A DNA stretch of 64,000 bases from an uncultured Psychrosphaera sp. (GTDB taxonomy: Bacteria > Pseudomonadota > Gammaproteobacteria > Enterobacterales > Alteromonadaceae), in NCBI RefSeq assembly GCF_947500655.1, contig NZ_CANMSK010000006.1, forward strand, positions 62,001 to 126,000. Reading direction: 5' to 3'. The position numbers were made by a program, and so were the translations under genes. The notes under the pieces are model-generated. The model saw only the letters and a program-made list of their open reading frames with translations. It ran no database searches and was not told where the DNA came from. Of this stretch, positions 19,127-27,372 are shown one piece after another; the first letter of the stretch is position 1; every line of letters starts with the position of its first letter.

Positions 19127-19555
19127 CTACGCCTGCAAGTCCATCAACAAATCATGGATCTCTGCCTTTAACTCTTTATCCACTATTTTATTACAACTAA
19201 TTTTAGCCAACTCTAAAGACACAATTGCACCTTCTTTATCGCCTAATTCTAATTTTAATAATGCCGTTGAATACGCAATTGATGACAAAAAGTCTTTTGA
19301 ATTGATCTCTTGAGCTTTTGCTAACGCTTTATCGTAAATGGTAATAGCAAGTTCTAAGTCGTCCGTGAAATCCGCTAAGGTTTCCCATTGCACTGGATGA
19401 TCTTTGTCAGTGTTGTCGTTGTCGTCACATATTTTTTTTAACTCTTGATAACTTTTATCAAAACGAACTTGATCTTTTTTCTGTACAGCGGCCATTAACT
19501 CTTCTGCCAAAGAATGTACTTGTGTATATATTTTTGTATTCATAGGTTTGCTCAT
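19127..19555 (-). CDS. Tetratricopeptide-like helical protein
   Basis: An acidic all-helical protein of 142 residues. One TPR-like unit is visible (SSIAYSTALLKLELGDKEGAIVSLELA, about residues 91-117) after a weaker one (WETLADFTDDLELAITIYDKALAKA). No signal peptide or membrane segment. An internal ATG (MNTKIYTQ, codon 5) is an alternative start; neither has a clear ribosome site. It probably mediates protein contacts; partner unknown. Flanked by the hairpin repeats and the MITE-like element. Confidence 0.7.
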   Translation of the reverse strand: MSKPMNTKIYTQVHSLAEELMAAVQKKDQVRFDKSYQELKKICDDNDNTDKDHPVQWETLADFTDDLELAITIYDKALAKAQEINSKDFLSSIAYSTALLKLELGDKEGAIVSLELAKISCNKIVDKELKAEIHDLLMDLQA

Positions 19556-19607
19556 TTCATTTAAAGGCTCAGTTAATATAACTGCAATTTTATTTATTTA
19601 ACACAAG

Positions 19608-19896
19608 GGGCTGTTTATCTTTCATTTTACGCAACGTTGAGTGGAAAATCATTTCCAATCGCGACATAAACATCATTCTTAAGTGCAGTGTTTAATGGAT
19701 TAAATAAGTATGTTTATAACAAAGAGTGGGGATAATTTAACCTCAACCCGAAGGGCTGGGTCTATTTATCACCCCAACTTCGTTCTTGTTAATTTTAGCC
19801 AGAAACTTAAATAGAACCACTATTTGCGAGTCTTCTGCCTCGCTGGATGCAACAAATAGCCGCCAGCGTTGCGCAAAATGAAAGATAAACAGCCCC
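19608..19896. mobile_element. MITE-like non-autonomous element, 289 bp
   Basis: The terminal 29 bases at 19608-19636 and 19868-19896 are reverse complements with a single mismatch, both starting GGGGCTGTTTATC. Similarity continues weakly inward. The interior holds no gene but a second imperfect palindrome (TAACAA at about 19714 to TTGTTAA at about 19791). No obvious target duplication flanks it. The right end stops three bases after the stop codon of the next gene. The mobilising transposase is not in the window. Confidence 0.72.
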
Positions 19897-19899
19897 TAG

Positions 19900-20982
19900 C
19901 TACCAACTAATAGTCACAACAACATCATTTGCGCCAACGCCCCAGCATTGGGTACCTGAACAAGCGATTGCCCAAATATCTAAGTCTGATATTTTCTTCC
20001 AGCTGAGTTTGTCTTTAAGCAGGTTTTGACTGCTACTTTTAGTTCTACTTGCACTCGCATCTTCATAGCTAGTTTCAGTGTATTTTTCACTTTTATTCAT
20101 CACAGCAATGCCTTGTGGGCTGGTGATCAATACATGTTTTTCAGTTATGGCGGAACCATAAACTGCGCCGTTAAATGGCGATACAGGTAATGGCATCCAT
20201 TTAGATTTAGTTAACGAATATTTGTAACCTGCAGCAGGTGCGTTTTTAGCTTTTGCTGTTAGGCTGCCACCAAAGGTATATAGATTACTGTCGTCAAACT
20301 GCACGGTAAAAATACCAGCAGCTTCACCACCAGCATACGGTGAAGGAATTGACTGCCAAGCTTGGTCAGCTTTTTTAATTAATAAGCGTGGGATTTCAGC
20401 ATTGCCAGTTCCAATTGCAATATCACCTTGTGGGTTATGATTTAAACAGGTGCCACTTGAAGCAAAGCCACCTTCATCTTCTTGCGCAGCAAAAGGTAAG
20501 GTTACTGCTTTCCATGATTTTGCTCCGTCCGTGGTTTTTAACATAGAAAACTTTTCATTGATTGAGTCACCATATAACCAACCAGTTGAGTCGTCTAACA
20601 TGCTAAAGCAGTCGTAAAAGGTAGATGGGTTTTTACCTTGATTGGTTAATATCCAAGACTCTCCGCCATTTTTTGACATATAAAGTTTTGAATCAGCGCC
20701 CTCACCTGCACTCATTAAAATAATGGTGTCGTTAACGACTTGGATATCTCTGAACTGTAACGGTTTACTTGTATTAGGCGTATTTACTGCAGTCCATGAC
20801 TCACCGGAATCGGTAGAATGATAAACCGCAGAGTTAGTTCCGCTTACCCATAAACCGCCTTTTTCATCAATGGAAATGGCTTGAAAACGATTTCCTGTAG
20901 ATATTTTTTGTGTGCTAACAACAAAGTCAGATGCACCAGAGCCAAAGCTCACAAGCAGAGAAAATAATAAAACGCTCTTCAT
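19900..20982 (-). CDS. Exported YCF48/BNR-like beta-propeller protein
   Basis: About 360 residues with a signal peptide (MKSVLLFSLLVSFGSGA). The mature part has recurring units with Asp-box-like motifs (STDSGESWTAV, SKNGGESWILT, TTDGAKSWKAV) spaced 45-55 residues apart, then looser repeats, consistent with a six- or seven-bladed propeller as in sialidase/BNR and YCF48 families. I prefer the ATG at 20982 with AGGAG six bases upstream over the TTG at 20988. No catalytic sialidase residues are apparent. Function unknown; the location is periplasmic or outer surface. Confidence 0.75.
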   Translation of the reverse strand: MKSVLLFSLLVSFGSGASDFVVSTQKISTGNRFQAISIDEKGGLWVSGTNSAVYHSTDSGESWTAVNTPNTSKPLQFRDIQVVNDTIILMSAGEGADSKLYMSKNGGESWILTNQGKNPSTFYDCFSMLDDSTGWLYGDSINEKFSMLKTTDGAKSWKAVTLPFAAQEDEGGFASSGTCLNHNPQGDIAIGTGNAEIPRLLIKKADQAWQSIPSPYAGGEAAGIFTVQFDDSNLYTFGGSLTAKAKNAPAAGYKYSLTKSKWMPLPVSPFNGAVYGSAITEKHVLITSPQGIAVMNKSEKYTETSYEDASASRTKSSSQNLLKDKLSWKKISDLDIWAIACSGTQCWGVGANDVVVTISW

Positions 20983-21098
20983 AAACAACTCCTAGGGTGA
21001 AACCACATGTTATAACAAGTTTGCTTGCAAGACTCGTTATAATTAAATGTTGATTAGTACTCAATTATATAACCAAGAAAAGCAGTTACAAAACTTAC

Positions 21099-21167
21099 TG
21101 TCCACTAATTAAAAACGGACACTTTTACTGAGCTGCCGGACACTTTCCACTGTCCGATCGGACACTT
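21099..21167 (+). promoter_or_regulatory. Enhancer-type repeats for the NtrC-family regulator
   Basis: Three exact CGGACACTT copies start at 21116, 21137 and 21159, spaced 21 and 22 bp, that is two helical turns. The last is the right half of a perfect 14-bp palindrome TGTCCGATCGGACA (21151-21164). Another TGTCC half-site lies at 21099. The cluster is centred about 60-140 bp upstream of the sigma-54 promoter, where bacterial enhancer-binding proteins bind. Confidence 0.8.
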
Positions 21168-21218
21168 CTGAAACCACAGAAAGAAAACAAATCATTATAA
21201 AACAATTAGTTAAGACTT

Positions 21219-21234
21219 TGGCACGTCAATGGCA
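21219..21234 (+). promoter_or_regulatory. Sigma-54 (-24/-12) promoter
   Basis: TGGCACGTCAATGGCA has GG and GC at the invariant 12-bp separation of the sigma-54 consensus TGGCACNNNNNTTGCW, with one mismatch in the -12 box. Predicted transcription start is near 21245, leaving about 28 bases to the first ATG of the efflux operon. Confidence 0.85.
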
Positions 21235-21272
21235 ATACTGTACTCATATTATTTAACAATACTGAAAAAATT

Positions 21273-22541
21273 ATGATCAACAATACCAGCGGACAAGATG
21301 AAGTTATCAGCAAAACCATGAACACTAAACCTTGGAAAAAGATAAGTGTTACTTTATTAATTATGGTTGCAGTTATATGGGGTAGCTTACCAACATTAAC
21401 TCAGTGGGCTGGCGGTGTACCTAGTGTTGAATCAAAAAACCTTAGCCGAGCTAACGTGTTTAAAGGTACGTTAATAAGAGACGTAGCCGTTAACGGTAAA
21501 TTGGTGGCGGCGAACGCCCCTACACTTTATAGCTCAGAAGCAGGCCAAGTGACGTTATTGGCAAAACCTGGTGACATAGTTGAAAAAGATACGATTGTGG
21601 CCACGGTTTTAAGCCCAGAATTACAATCAACCGTAAAACAAGCGGCTGCAACATTAGAGCGCTTAAAAATAGAAGCGAGTCGTGGTGAGTTAAGTGACAA
21701 CGAAGCTTTACTTGATTTAGAGCGCAGTCTTGATTCTGCACAGATATCTTATAATGCTAGTGTTAGAGAGCTCACCCGCGCTGAATTGTCATTTGAAAAA
21801 CAAGTGATCAGCGAATTAGAGTTAGTAACAAAACAAGATTCAAAAACAGAAAGTGAATTATTGCTAAAGCATGCTAAAAAGCGTGTTGCCCTCTCTAAAA
21901 AGCGTCTAGCGTTTGAGAGCCAAACTCGTAACTTTTTTGTTAAAAGCCAACAATTAGTTCTGGATGAATTACAACGTCGTGTTGAATTACTTAACATAAA
22001 AGCTCCTGTCACAGGTGTTGTTGGTAACTGGTTAGTTCAGAAAAAAGAACAAGTTACTAATGCCCAATCCATTATGACTATTGTTGATTTAAGCCAGTAC
22101 GAAGCGGAGCTTAACGTGCCTGAGTTTTATGCTGACGATTTAGGACTTGGACTTGATGTACAGATCACTATTTCTGGAAAATCACTAGTCGGTAAAATCA
22201 TTTCAATATCACCAGAAGTGAAAAACAGCCAAGTTGCAGTAAGAGCCTCTATCGCAGACATTGAAGACATTCAATTACGTCAAAACCAACGTTTAAATGC
22301 GCGTATCGAGTTTGAGAAAAAAGACAATGTACTAATGGTAAAACGTGGTGGTTTCTTAGCAAGTAACGCTGGTAAAGCCGCCTACGTAATCAATGACAAT
22401 AACGCACAGAAACAACCAATATCAACCGGTTCACAAAGTGTTGAATTTATTGAAATAATATCAGGATTAAAAGCAGGAGATGAGATCATAATTTCATCTA
22501 CAGAAGAGTTTGATGCTCACCCAGCTGTCTTATTAAATTAA
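21273..22541 (+). CDS. HlyD/RND-type membrane-fusion protein of an ABC efflux system
   Basis: This 422-residue periplasmic adaptor would link the inner-membrane ABC transporter to an outer-membrane channel. Order: cytoplasmic tail, one transmembrane helix (about residues 24-42), lipoyl half-motif (SSEAGQVTLLAKPGDIVEKDTIVATV), a long coiled-coil hairpin (about 110-235), second lipoyl half (IKAPVTGVVGNWLVQKKEQV) and beta-barrel domain. The ATG at 21273 fits the sigma-54 start; an internal Met (codon 16) is an alternative. First gene of a four-gene operon. Substrate unknown; no TolC homologue lies nearby. Confidence 0.88.
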   Translation: MINNTSGQDEVISKTMNTKPWKKISVTLLIMVAVIWGSLPTLTQWAGGVPSVESKNLSRANVFKGTLIRDVAVNGKLVAANAPTLYSSEAGQVTLLAKPGDIVEKDTIVATVLSPELQSTVKQAAATLERLKIEASRGELSDNEALLDLERSLDSAQISYNASVRELTRAELSFEKQVISELELVTKQDSKTESELLLKHAKKRVALSKKRLAFESQTRNFFVKSQQLVLDELQRRVELLNIKAPVTGVVGNWLVQKKEQVTNAQSIMTIVDLSQYEAELNVPEFYADDLGLGLDVQITISGKSLVGKIISISPEVKNSQVAVRASIADIEDIQLRQNQRLNARIEFEKKDNVLMVKRGGFLASNAGKAAYVINDNNAQKQPISTGSQSVEFIEIISGLKAGDEIIISSTEEFDAHPAVLLN

Positions 22542-22618
22542 GGGCGCGTTTAATTAGAGAATCGTTTAAACGAACAACCAAATTTAGTTAATAAAACTTA
22601 AAAAAATTAGGAAAAAAT

Positions 22619-23332
22619 ATGCTTAACATGAAAAATATTAGTCGAATTTATCGCAGCGATACTATCCAAACTCACGCATTACGTGACTTTAATTTGGAAG
22701 TAAAAGAAGGCGAGTTTGTAGCAGTAACTGGACCTTCAGGTTCAGGTAAATCAACATTTTTAAATGTTGCAGGATTATTAGATAGCTTTGACGAAGGAAG
22801 CTACGAACTAGACGGTGTAAATATTCAAGGGCTTAACGATGACGAATTATCGCGTTTACGTAACGAAAAAATTGGTTTCATTTTTCAAAACTATAATCTC
22901 ATTCCCGACTTTAACCTTTTTGATAATATTGATATGCCATTACGCTACCGTGGCTTTAATGCAGCCGAAAGAAAGCGCCGCATTACTCATGCTCTTGAGC
23001 AAGTTGGGTTAGCAAGTCGCGCCGACTACTTACCTAGCCAATTATCAGGTGGTCAGCAACAGCGTGTTGCTATTGCTCGCGCTTTAGCTGGTGAGCCTAA
23101 AATACTATTAGCGGATGAGCCAACAGGTAATCTAGATTCTCTAATGGCCCGTCAAGTAATGGAATTACTGCATACCTTAAACGAAGCTGGCAGCACCATT
23201 ATTATGGTAACCCATGATCCTGAGCAAGCACGTGCTGTAGGCCGTAATGTACAAGTGATTGATGGTCAAATTACCGATCACAGCGTTTATGCGCCAGTAC
23301 ATGACAATGCTTCAATTGTTGTTAAAGGTTAA
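22619..23332 (+). CDS. MacB/LolD-type ABC transporter ATP-binding protein
   Basis: A 237-residue ATPase that powers the two FtsX-type permeases downstream. Walker A GPSGSGKST (near residue 38), Q-loop FIFQNYNLIP, signature LSGGQQQRVAIARAL, Walker B ILLADEPTGNLDS and the switch His in MVTHDPEQ are all intact. The DEPTGNLDS motif is typical of the MacB/LolD/FtsE mechanotransmission class. It sits 9 bp before the first permease. A poly-A-rich leader with AGGAA precedes it. Confidence 0.92.
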   Translation: MLNMKNISRIYRSDTIQTHALRDFNLEVKEGEFVAVTGPSGSGKSTFLNVAGLLDSFDEGSYELDGVNIQGLNDDELSRLRNEKIGFIFQNYNLIPDFNLFDNIDMPLRYRGFNAAERKRRITHALEQVGLASRADYLPSQLSGGQQQRVAIARALAGEPKILLADEPTGNLDSLMARQVMELLHTLNEAGSTIIMVTHDPEQARAVGRNVQVIDGQITDHSVYAPVHDNASIVVKG

Positions 23333-23341
23333 GGACTTATC

Positions 23342-24631
23342 ATGGAAATGTTTAATTATTACCTCAAATTGAGTTATCGGAATTTAATCCGCAATCGACT
23401 ATTTTTTATTCTAATGATCACAACCTTAGCTGTGGGTGTTGGTGTGTTTTTAGCAAATATCGCGATTATAAAATCCATGTCAGCGGATCCTATTCCTAAT
23501 AAAAGTGACAAAATATTTAATGTCTCACTTAATATTTGGACTGGAAATAATCCACGTGCCGAGCTTATTGAGATTATGCGTTATGACGATGCTATGCATA
23601 TTTTAAAAAATGACATCGCCACTCATACTATGGTGCATTATCAGTCACAGGTTTATACCAGAGATATTGAATCAAAAAGTTTAACGCGCCATCAAGCGGT
23701 AGTACGTGCCACAACTCCTGGTTTTTTCCCTCTCACTGAAGCGCCTTTTGCTTATGGCAGCGCTTGGCAACAAGACCATGCAAAACAAATCGTTATTGGC
23801 GACAGCTTAAATCAGCAAGTTTTTGGCGGCGGCAACAGTGTGGGTAAAGTACTTGAAATTGACGGCAAGCCTTTTGAAATTGTTGGTGTATTAAAACCGT
23901 GGGAATTAAAACCTTTATTTTACCATGTTGCTTATGGACAGAAATTCAAAGCAACGGATGACATATACGCGCCGATAGAAACCGCTATGGATAATGAATG
24001 GGCGATTAACGTAAGAAATTCATCCACAGATCGTATTAATTCAGTATCTGATAATCGCGGTAAAAATGGGTATTTTATTCAAGCTTTTGTACAACTAGAG
24101 AACCAACAACAAAAAAATGCGATGCAAGAGTATATAGATAATTACTCACAACATAGACAGGAACAAGGTGAATACTTACGAGACAATGACAACCGTTTAT
24201 TAGACGTAAAACAATGGTTAGAGCATAAAGAAGTGGTGGATGAACGTATGTTAGCCTTTGCATTAGCCAGCTCATTGTTTTTAGCCGTATGTATTTTTAA
24301 TGCCAGTAGCTTGTTATTAGCTCGTTACCACAGCGCAAGATTTGAAACAGGATTAAGACGTGCTGTTGGTGCCAGAATAAAAGATGTGTTTTATCAAGGT
24401 GTAGTAGAAAGTATGTTAATTGGCTTATGTTGCGCGGTACTAACTTTAATATTTGGCTGGTTGTTTTTACAAATTTCAATCACGCTATTTCCAGCACTTC
24501 AACAAACTAGCGACATAGACTTAACATTAATATTGCTAGGCATTGGCATTGCATTAGTTACATCCTTTATCAGTATGTTGTACCCATTAATCCGTTCTTG
24601 TAGAACGCCTTTATCAACCACGTTGAAGTAG
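23342..24631 (+). CDS. ABC transporter permease, MacB/FtsX type (first)
   Basis: Inner-membrane permease of 429 residues with the type VII topology: one N-terminal helix (about 19-40), a large periplasmic MacB_PCD domain (about 45-300), then three C-terminal helices (LAFALASSLFLAVCIFNASS, the region around 355-380, and 395-415). Sequence LRRAVGARIKDVFYQGVVES is the usual FtsX coupling loop. The neighbouring permease gene begins 8 bp later, so the pair probably forms a heterodimer. Confidence 0.88.
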   Translation: MEMFNYYLKLSYRNLIRNRLFFILMITTLAVGVGVFLANIAIIKSMSADPIPNKSDKIFNVSLNIWTGNNPRAELIEIMRYDDAMHILKNDIATHTMVHYQSQVYTRDIESKSLTRHQAVVRATTPGFFPLTEAPFAYGSAWQQDHAKQIVIGDSLNQQVFGGGNSVGKVLEIDGKPFEIVGVLKPWELKPLFYHVAYGQKFKATDDIYAPIETAMDNEWAINVRNSSTDRINSVSDNRGKNGYFIQAFVQLENQQQKNAMQEYIDNYSQHRQEQGEYLRDNDNRLLDVKQWLEHKEVVDERMLAFALASSLFLAVCIFNASSLLLARYHSARFETGLRRAVGARIKDVFYQGVVESMLIGLCCAVLTLIFGWLFLQISITLFPALQQTSDIDLTLILLGIGIALVTSFISMLYPLIRSCRTPLSTTLK

Positions 24632-24638
24632 GTTTATC

Positions 24639-25877
24639 ATGAATATTAAAGCATTATTAAAAGCTCTTCGTCTGCGCAAGTTTGCGACTGGACTATTGTT
24701 ACTCCAACTAAGTCTAACCATAGGTTTAATGGTTAATACAGTGATCTTAACCAACTCCGCTATTGAAAAATTAAATAGCCCGTTCGGTTTTGATGTCCAG
24801 CAACTTATTTCAGTTGATTTATTGCCAACGTCCGGTGCTTATCGAGATACTGATTATTACCAGTCAATTATCAAACAGGACATTGCTAAAATAACCGCAA
24901 TGGACGGGGTTATCAGCGCCGCCTATTATAATCAGTTGCCAATTCAAAATGGTGGTTGGAACGGTAATATGCAAGCTGCTGATTTTCCAGAAGATCAGGT
25001 GTTACCACGTGAATTACAAGGTGTCCCACAATTTTATAGCAGTACGATTGGGCTAGATAACCTAGGAGTTGAAATTATTGAAGGGCGAGCATTAACAAAC
25101 GCTGACGACATCACTACCGATTTTTATACGCCAGGAAAACGTGGAGAGATTGAACAGAATATAATCCTTACAGAGTCATTAGCTAAAGCTGTTTTTCCAA
25201 ATAAATCAGCAATTGGAGAGTTAACTAATAATGGCCGTGTTGTTGGGATCGCTCGTGACTTTGTTATTAGCCCTAATTCAAAAGGAGATGCCAAATACTA
25301 CGCTATGTTCGGTAACTTTTTATACTCACAATCTGACTTTGAACAGCATTATTTAATACGCGTTGAACCGGGTAAAGTAGCGCAAGTACAAGCTAAGCTC
25401 AGTGACACTATTTTGTCTGTACAAGCTGAACGTGACATTCTCCGTGTGCGAAGCATGGATGAACACTTGAAAAAGTTTTACAGCCAAGATTCAGGCTTAG
25501 CGAGTTTATTTGCTATGTTATCGTTATTAATGATTTTAGTGACAATTGTTAGCAGTTTTGCTCATGCCCATTTTCACGTAACACAACAACGCAAGTTTAT
25601 TGGTATTCGTCGTGCCCTTGGTGCACGTAAAAAAGACATTATGCTTTATGTGTTTAGTGAGAATTGGATATTAACGTTAGGCGCAAGTTTACTGGGTATA
25701 GCGACTATGATTGGATTGAATATTGCGTTGTCGCAGGTTATTAGTATCGATAAACCTACAGTATTATTATATGCTCTTGCGGTGTTTGTGGTATTTGCAG
25801 CTGGAACTATAGCAACTTGGTTCCCTGCCTATAAAACAACAAAAATTTCACCAGTGATAGCAACTAAAACGCTGTAA
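24639..25877 (+). CDS. ABC transporter permease, MacB/FtsX type (second)
   Basis: A second permease of 412 residues with the same four-helix FtsX layout: helix 1 about 15-37, periplasmic domain to about 285, then helices around 290-310, 340-362 and 370-392. The coupling loop reads FIGIRRALGARKKDIMLYVFSE. Last gene of the efflux operon, followed by a terminator. With the adaptor and ATPase it makes an asymmetric tripartite pump similar in plan to MacAB, except that transmembrane and ATPase parts are separate chains. Confidence 0.88.
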   Translation: MNIKALLKALRLRKFATGLLLLQLSLTIGLMVNTVILTNSAIEKLNSPFGFDVQQLISVDLLPTSGAYRDTDYYQSIIKQDIAKITAMDGVISAAYYNQLPIQNGGWNGNMQAADFPEDQVLPRELQGVPQFYSSTIGLDNLGVEIIEGRALTNADDITTDFYTPGKRGEIEQNIILTESLAKAVFPNKSAIGELTNNGRVVGIARDFVISPNSKGDAKYYAMFGNFLYSQSDFEQHYLIRVEPGKVAQVQAKLSDTILSVQAERDILRVRSMDEHLKKFYSQDSGLASLFAMLSLLMILVTIVSSFAHAHFHVTQQRKFIGIRRALGARKKDIMLYVFSENWILTLGASLLGIATMIGLNIALSQVISIDKPTVLLYALAVFVVFAAGTIATWFPAYKTTKISPVIATKTL

Positions 25878-25921
25878 CCAGTCACTCTAATTGGAGACTC
25901 TAGATCGAAGCTCCTATAAAT

Positions 25922-25950
25922 AAATGGCCGTTCACAGTTAACGGCCATTT
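25922..25950 (+). terminator. Terminator of the efflux operon
   Basis: An 11-bp perfect stem (AAATGGCCGTT/AACGGCCATTT) with a 7-base loop and a following T-rich run, 45 bp after the second permease. It separates the pump genes from the regulator genes, so the latter need read-through or their own promoter. Confidence 0.88.
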
Positions 25951-26000
25951 TATTTACTAAATTCGCTAATGCGACAAATCAAAAGCAGGAATAATTATAA

Positions 26001-27371
26001 ATGAAGCGCGTATTAGTGGTAGATGACAATCCAGATATTTTAGATGCACTGGATTTATTATTAAGTTTACACAATTATCAAGTCATCACTGCGAATACAG
26101 TAAAAGACGCCGTTATCGCCGCTAATAACCAGTCGATAGATTTAATTATTCAAGACATGAATTTTAGCCAAGGGACAACCTCTGGCGATGAAGGTAAATC
26201 TCTTTTTTATCAGTTAAAAGAATTAGTGCCAAATACACCAATTATTTTGATCACCGCATGGAGCCAACTTGAAACTGCAATTGAACTGGTTAAATCAGGC
26301 GCGACCGATTATTTACCGAAACCTTGGAATGATGAAAAATTACTAGAAGCTATCGCAGCAAACATTAACTCGAAAGCTGTTACTACTTCAAAATCTAAAC
26401 CAACAACCACCGATAACGCCATAAACAGCGATACCACGCAAACAAAAATTCCTCAATTCATTGTGGAAAGCCAGCCAATGAAGCAGCTTGTTGCTATGGC
26501 AAACAAAGTTGCAGCCAGTGAAATCAGTGTATTAATAACCGGCGCTAATGGTAGTGGTAAAGAACGTATTGCTGATTATATTCATCAACATTCACCCCGT
26601 GCGGCTAATCCTTTTATAAAAGTAAATATGGGGGCACTTGCCAGTGAGTTAATGGAAGCTGAGCTATTTGGTGCAGAAAAAGGCGCTTATACAGGTGCAA
26701 CCGCTGCACGTGTTGGACGTTTTGAAGCAGCCGATGGTGGCACACTATTTTTAGATGAAATTGGTAACTTATCCCTTGCCGGGCAAATGAAGTTATTACG
26801 CGTATTACAAACAGGTCAGTTTGAACGTGTAGGCTCTAGCCAAACGATTAGTGTAGATGTTCGAGTTATTAGTGCTACCAACAGTAACTTAGTTCAAGCT
26901 ATTCAAGATGGCGTATTTCGTGAAGATTTATATTACCGTCTTAATGTGGTGGAATTAAATTTACCGCCGTTATTTGAGCGCAAAGATGACATTATTCCCC
27001 TTGCTCGCCATTTTGTATCAGGCAGTCATGAGCTGACAGATGAAACCGCACAATTGTTAATTCAACAACCTTGGCCGGGCAATGTACGAGAATTAGAAAA
27101 CCACTGTCAACGAGCTATGGTGCTTTGCAGCGACCACATTCTATTGCCTGAACATTTTATGCTTAATGGTTCAGATACTGAGTTAAAAGAAGCTAATGCC
27201 AAAATAAGTGATGACGACAAAACTCATGTCAAAGCGGTATTAGATAAACACCAATGGGTTATTGCCAGAGCCGCCAGCGAACTTGGCTTAAGCCGCCAAG
27301 CGCTATACCGACGTATTGAGAAACATCAACTGACTCAAGATCAGGACTCTCAACAAGAGTCGGAGCTGTAA
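26001..27371 (+). CDS. Sigma-54-dependent response regulator (NtrC family)
   Basis: A 456-residue bacterial enhancer-binding protein. Receiver domain 1-120 with acidic pair DD at 9-10, phospho-acceptor Asp in LIIQDMNF (about 51) and Lys in LPKPW. AAA+ domain about 150-385 with Walker A-like GANGSGKE, the sigma-54 contact loop GAYTGA (Tyr in place of the common Phe) and Walker B GGTLFLDEIGN. Fis-type helix-turn-helix at the C-terminus (AASELGLSRQALYRRIEKH). The neighbouring kinase is its likely partner and the TGTCCG/CGGACA sites upstream of the pump its likely target. Confidence 0.93.
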   Translation: MKRVLVVDDNPDILDALDLLLSLHNYQVITANTVKDAVIAANNQSIDLIIQDMNFSQGTTSGDEGKSLFYQLKELVPNTPIILITAWSQLETAIELVKSGATDYLPKPWNDEKLLEAIAANINSKAVTTSKSKPTTTDNAINSDTTQTKIPQFIVESQPMKQLVAMANKVAASEISVLITGANGSGKERIADYIHQHSPRAANPFIKVNMGALASELMEAELFGAEKGAYTGATAARVGRFEAADGGTLFLDEIGNLSLAGQMKLLRVLQTGQFERVGSSQTISVDVRVISATNSNLVQAIQDGVFREDLYYRLNVVELNLPPLFERKDDIIPLARHFVSGSHELTDETAQLLIQQPWPGNVRELENHCQRAMVLCSDHILLPEHFMLNGSDTELKEANAKISDDDKTHVKAVLDKHQWVIARAASELGLSRQALYRRIEKHQLTQDQDSQQESEL

Positions 27372-27372
27372 C

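Noticed and set aside
19714..19797. attC-like palindrome within the MITE-like element
   Set aside because: Both ends read TAACAA/TTGTTA symmetrically instead of the TAACAA and GCGTTA pairing, and it lies inside a larger inverted repeat that explains it better.
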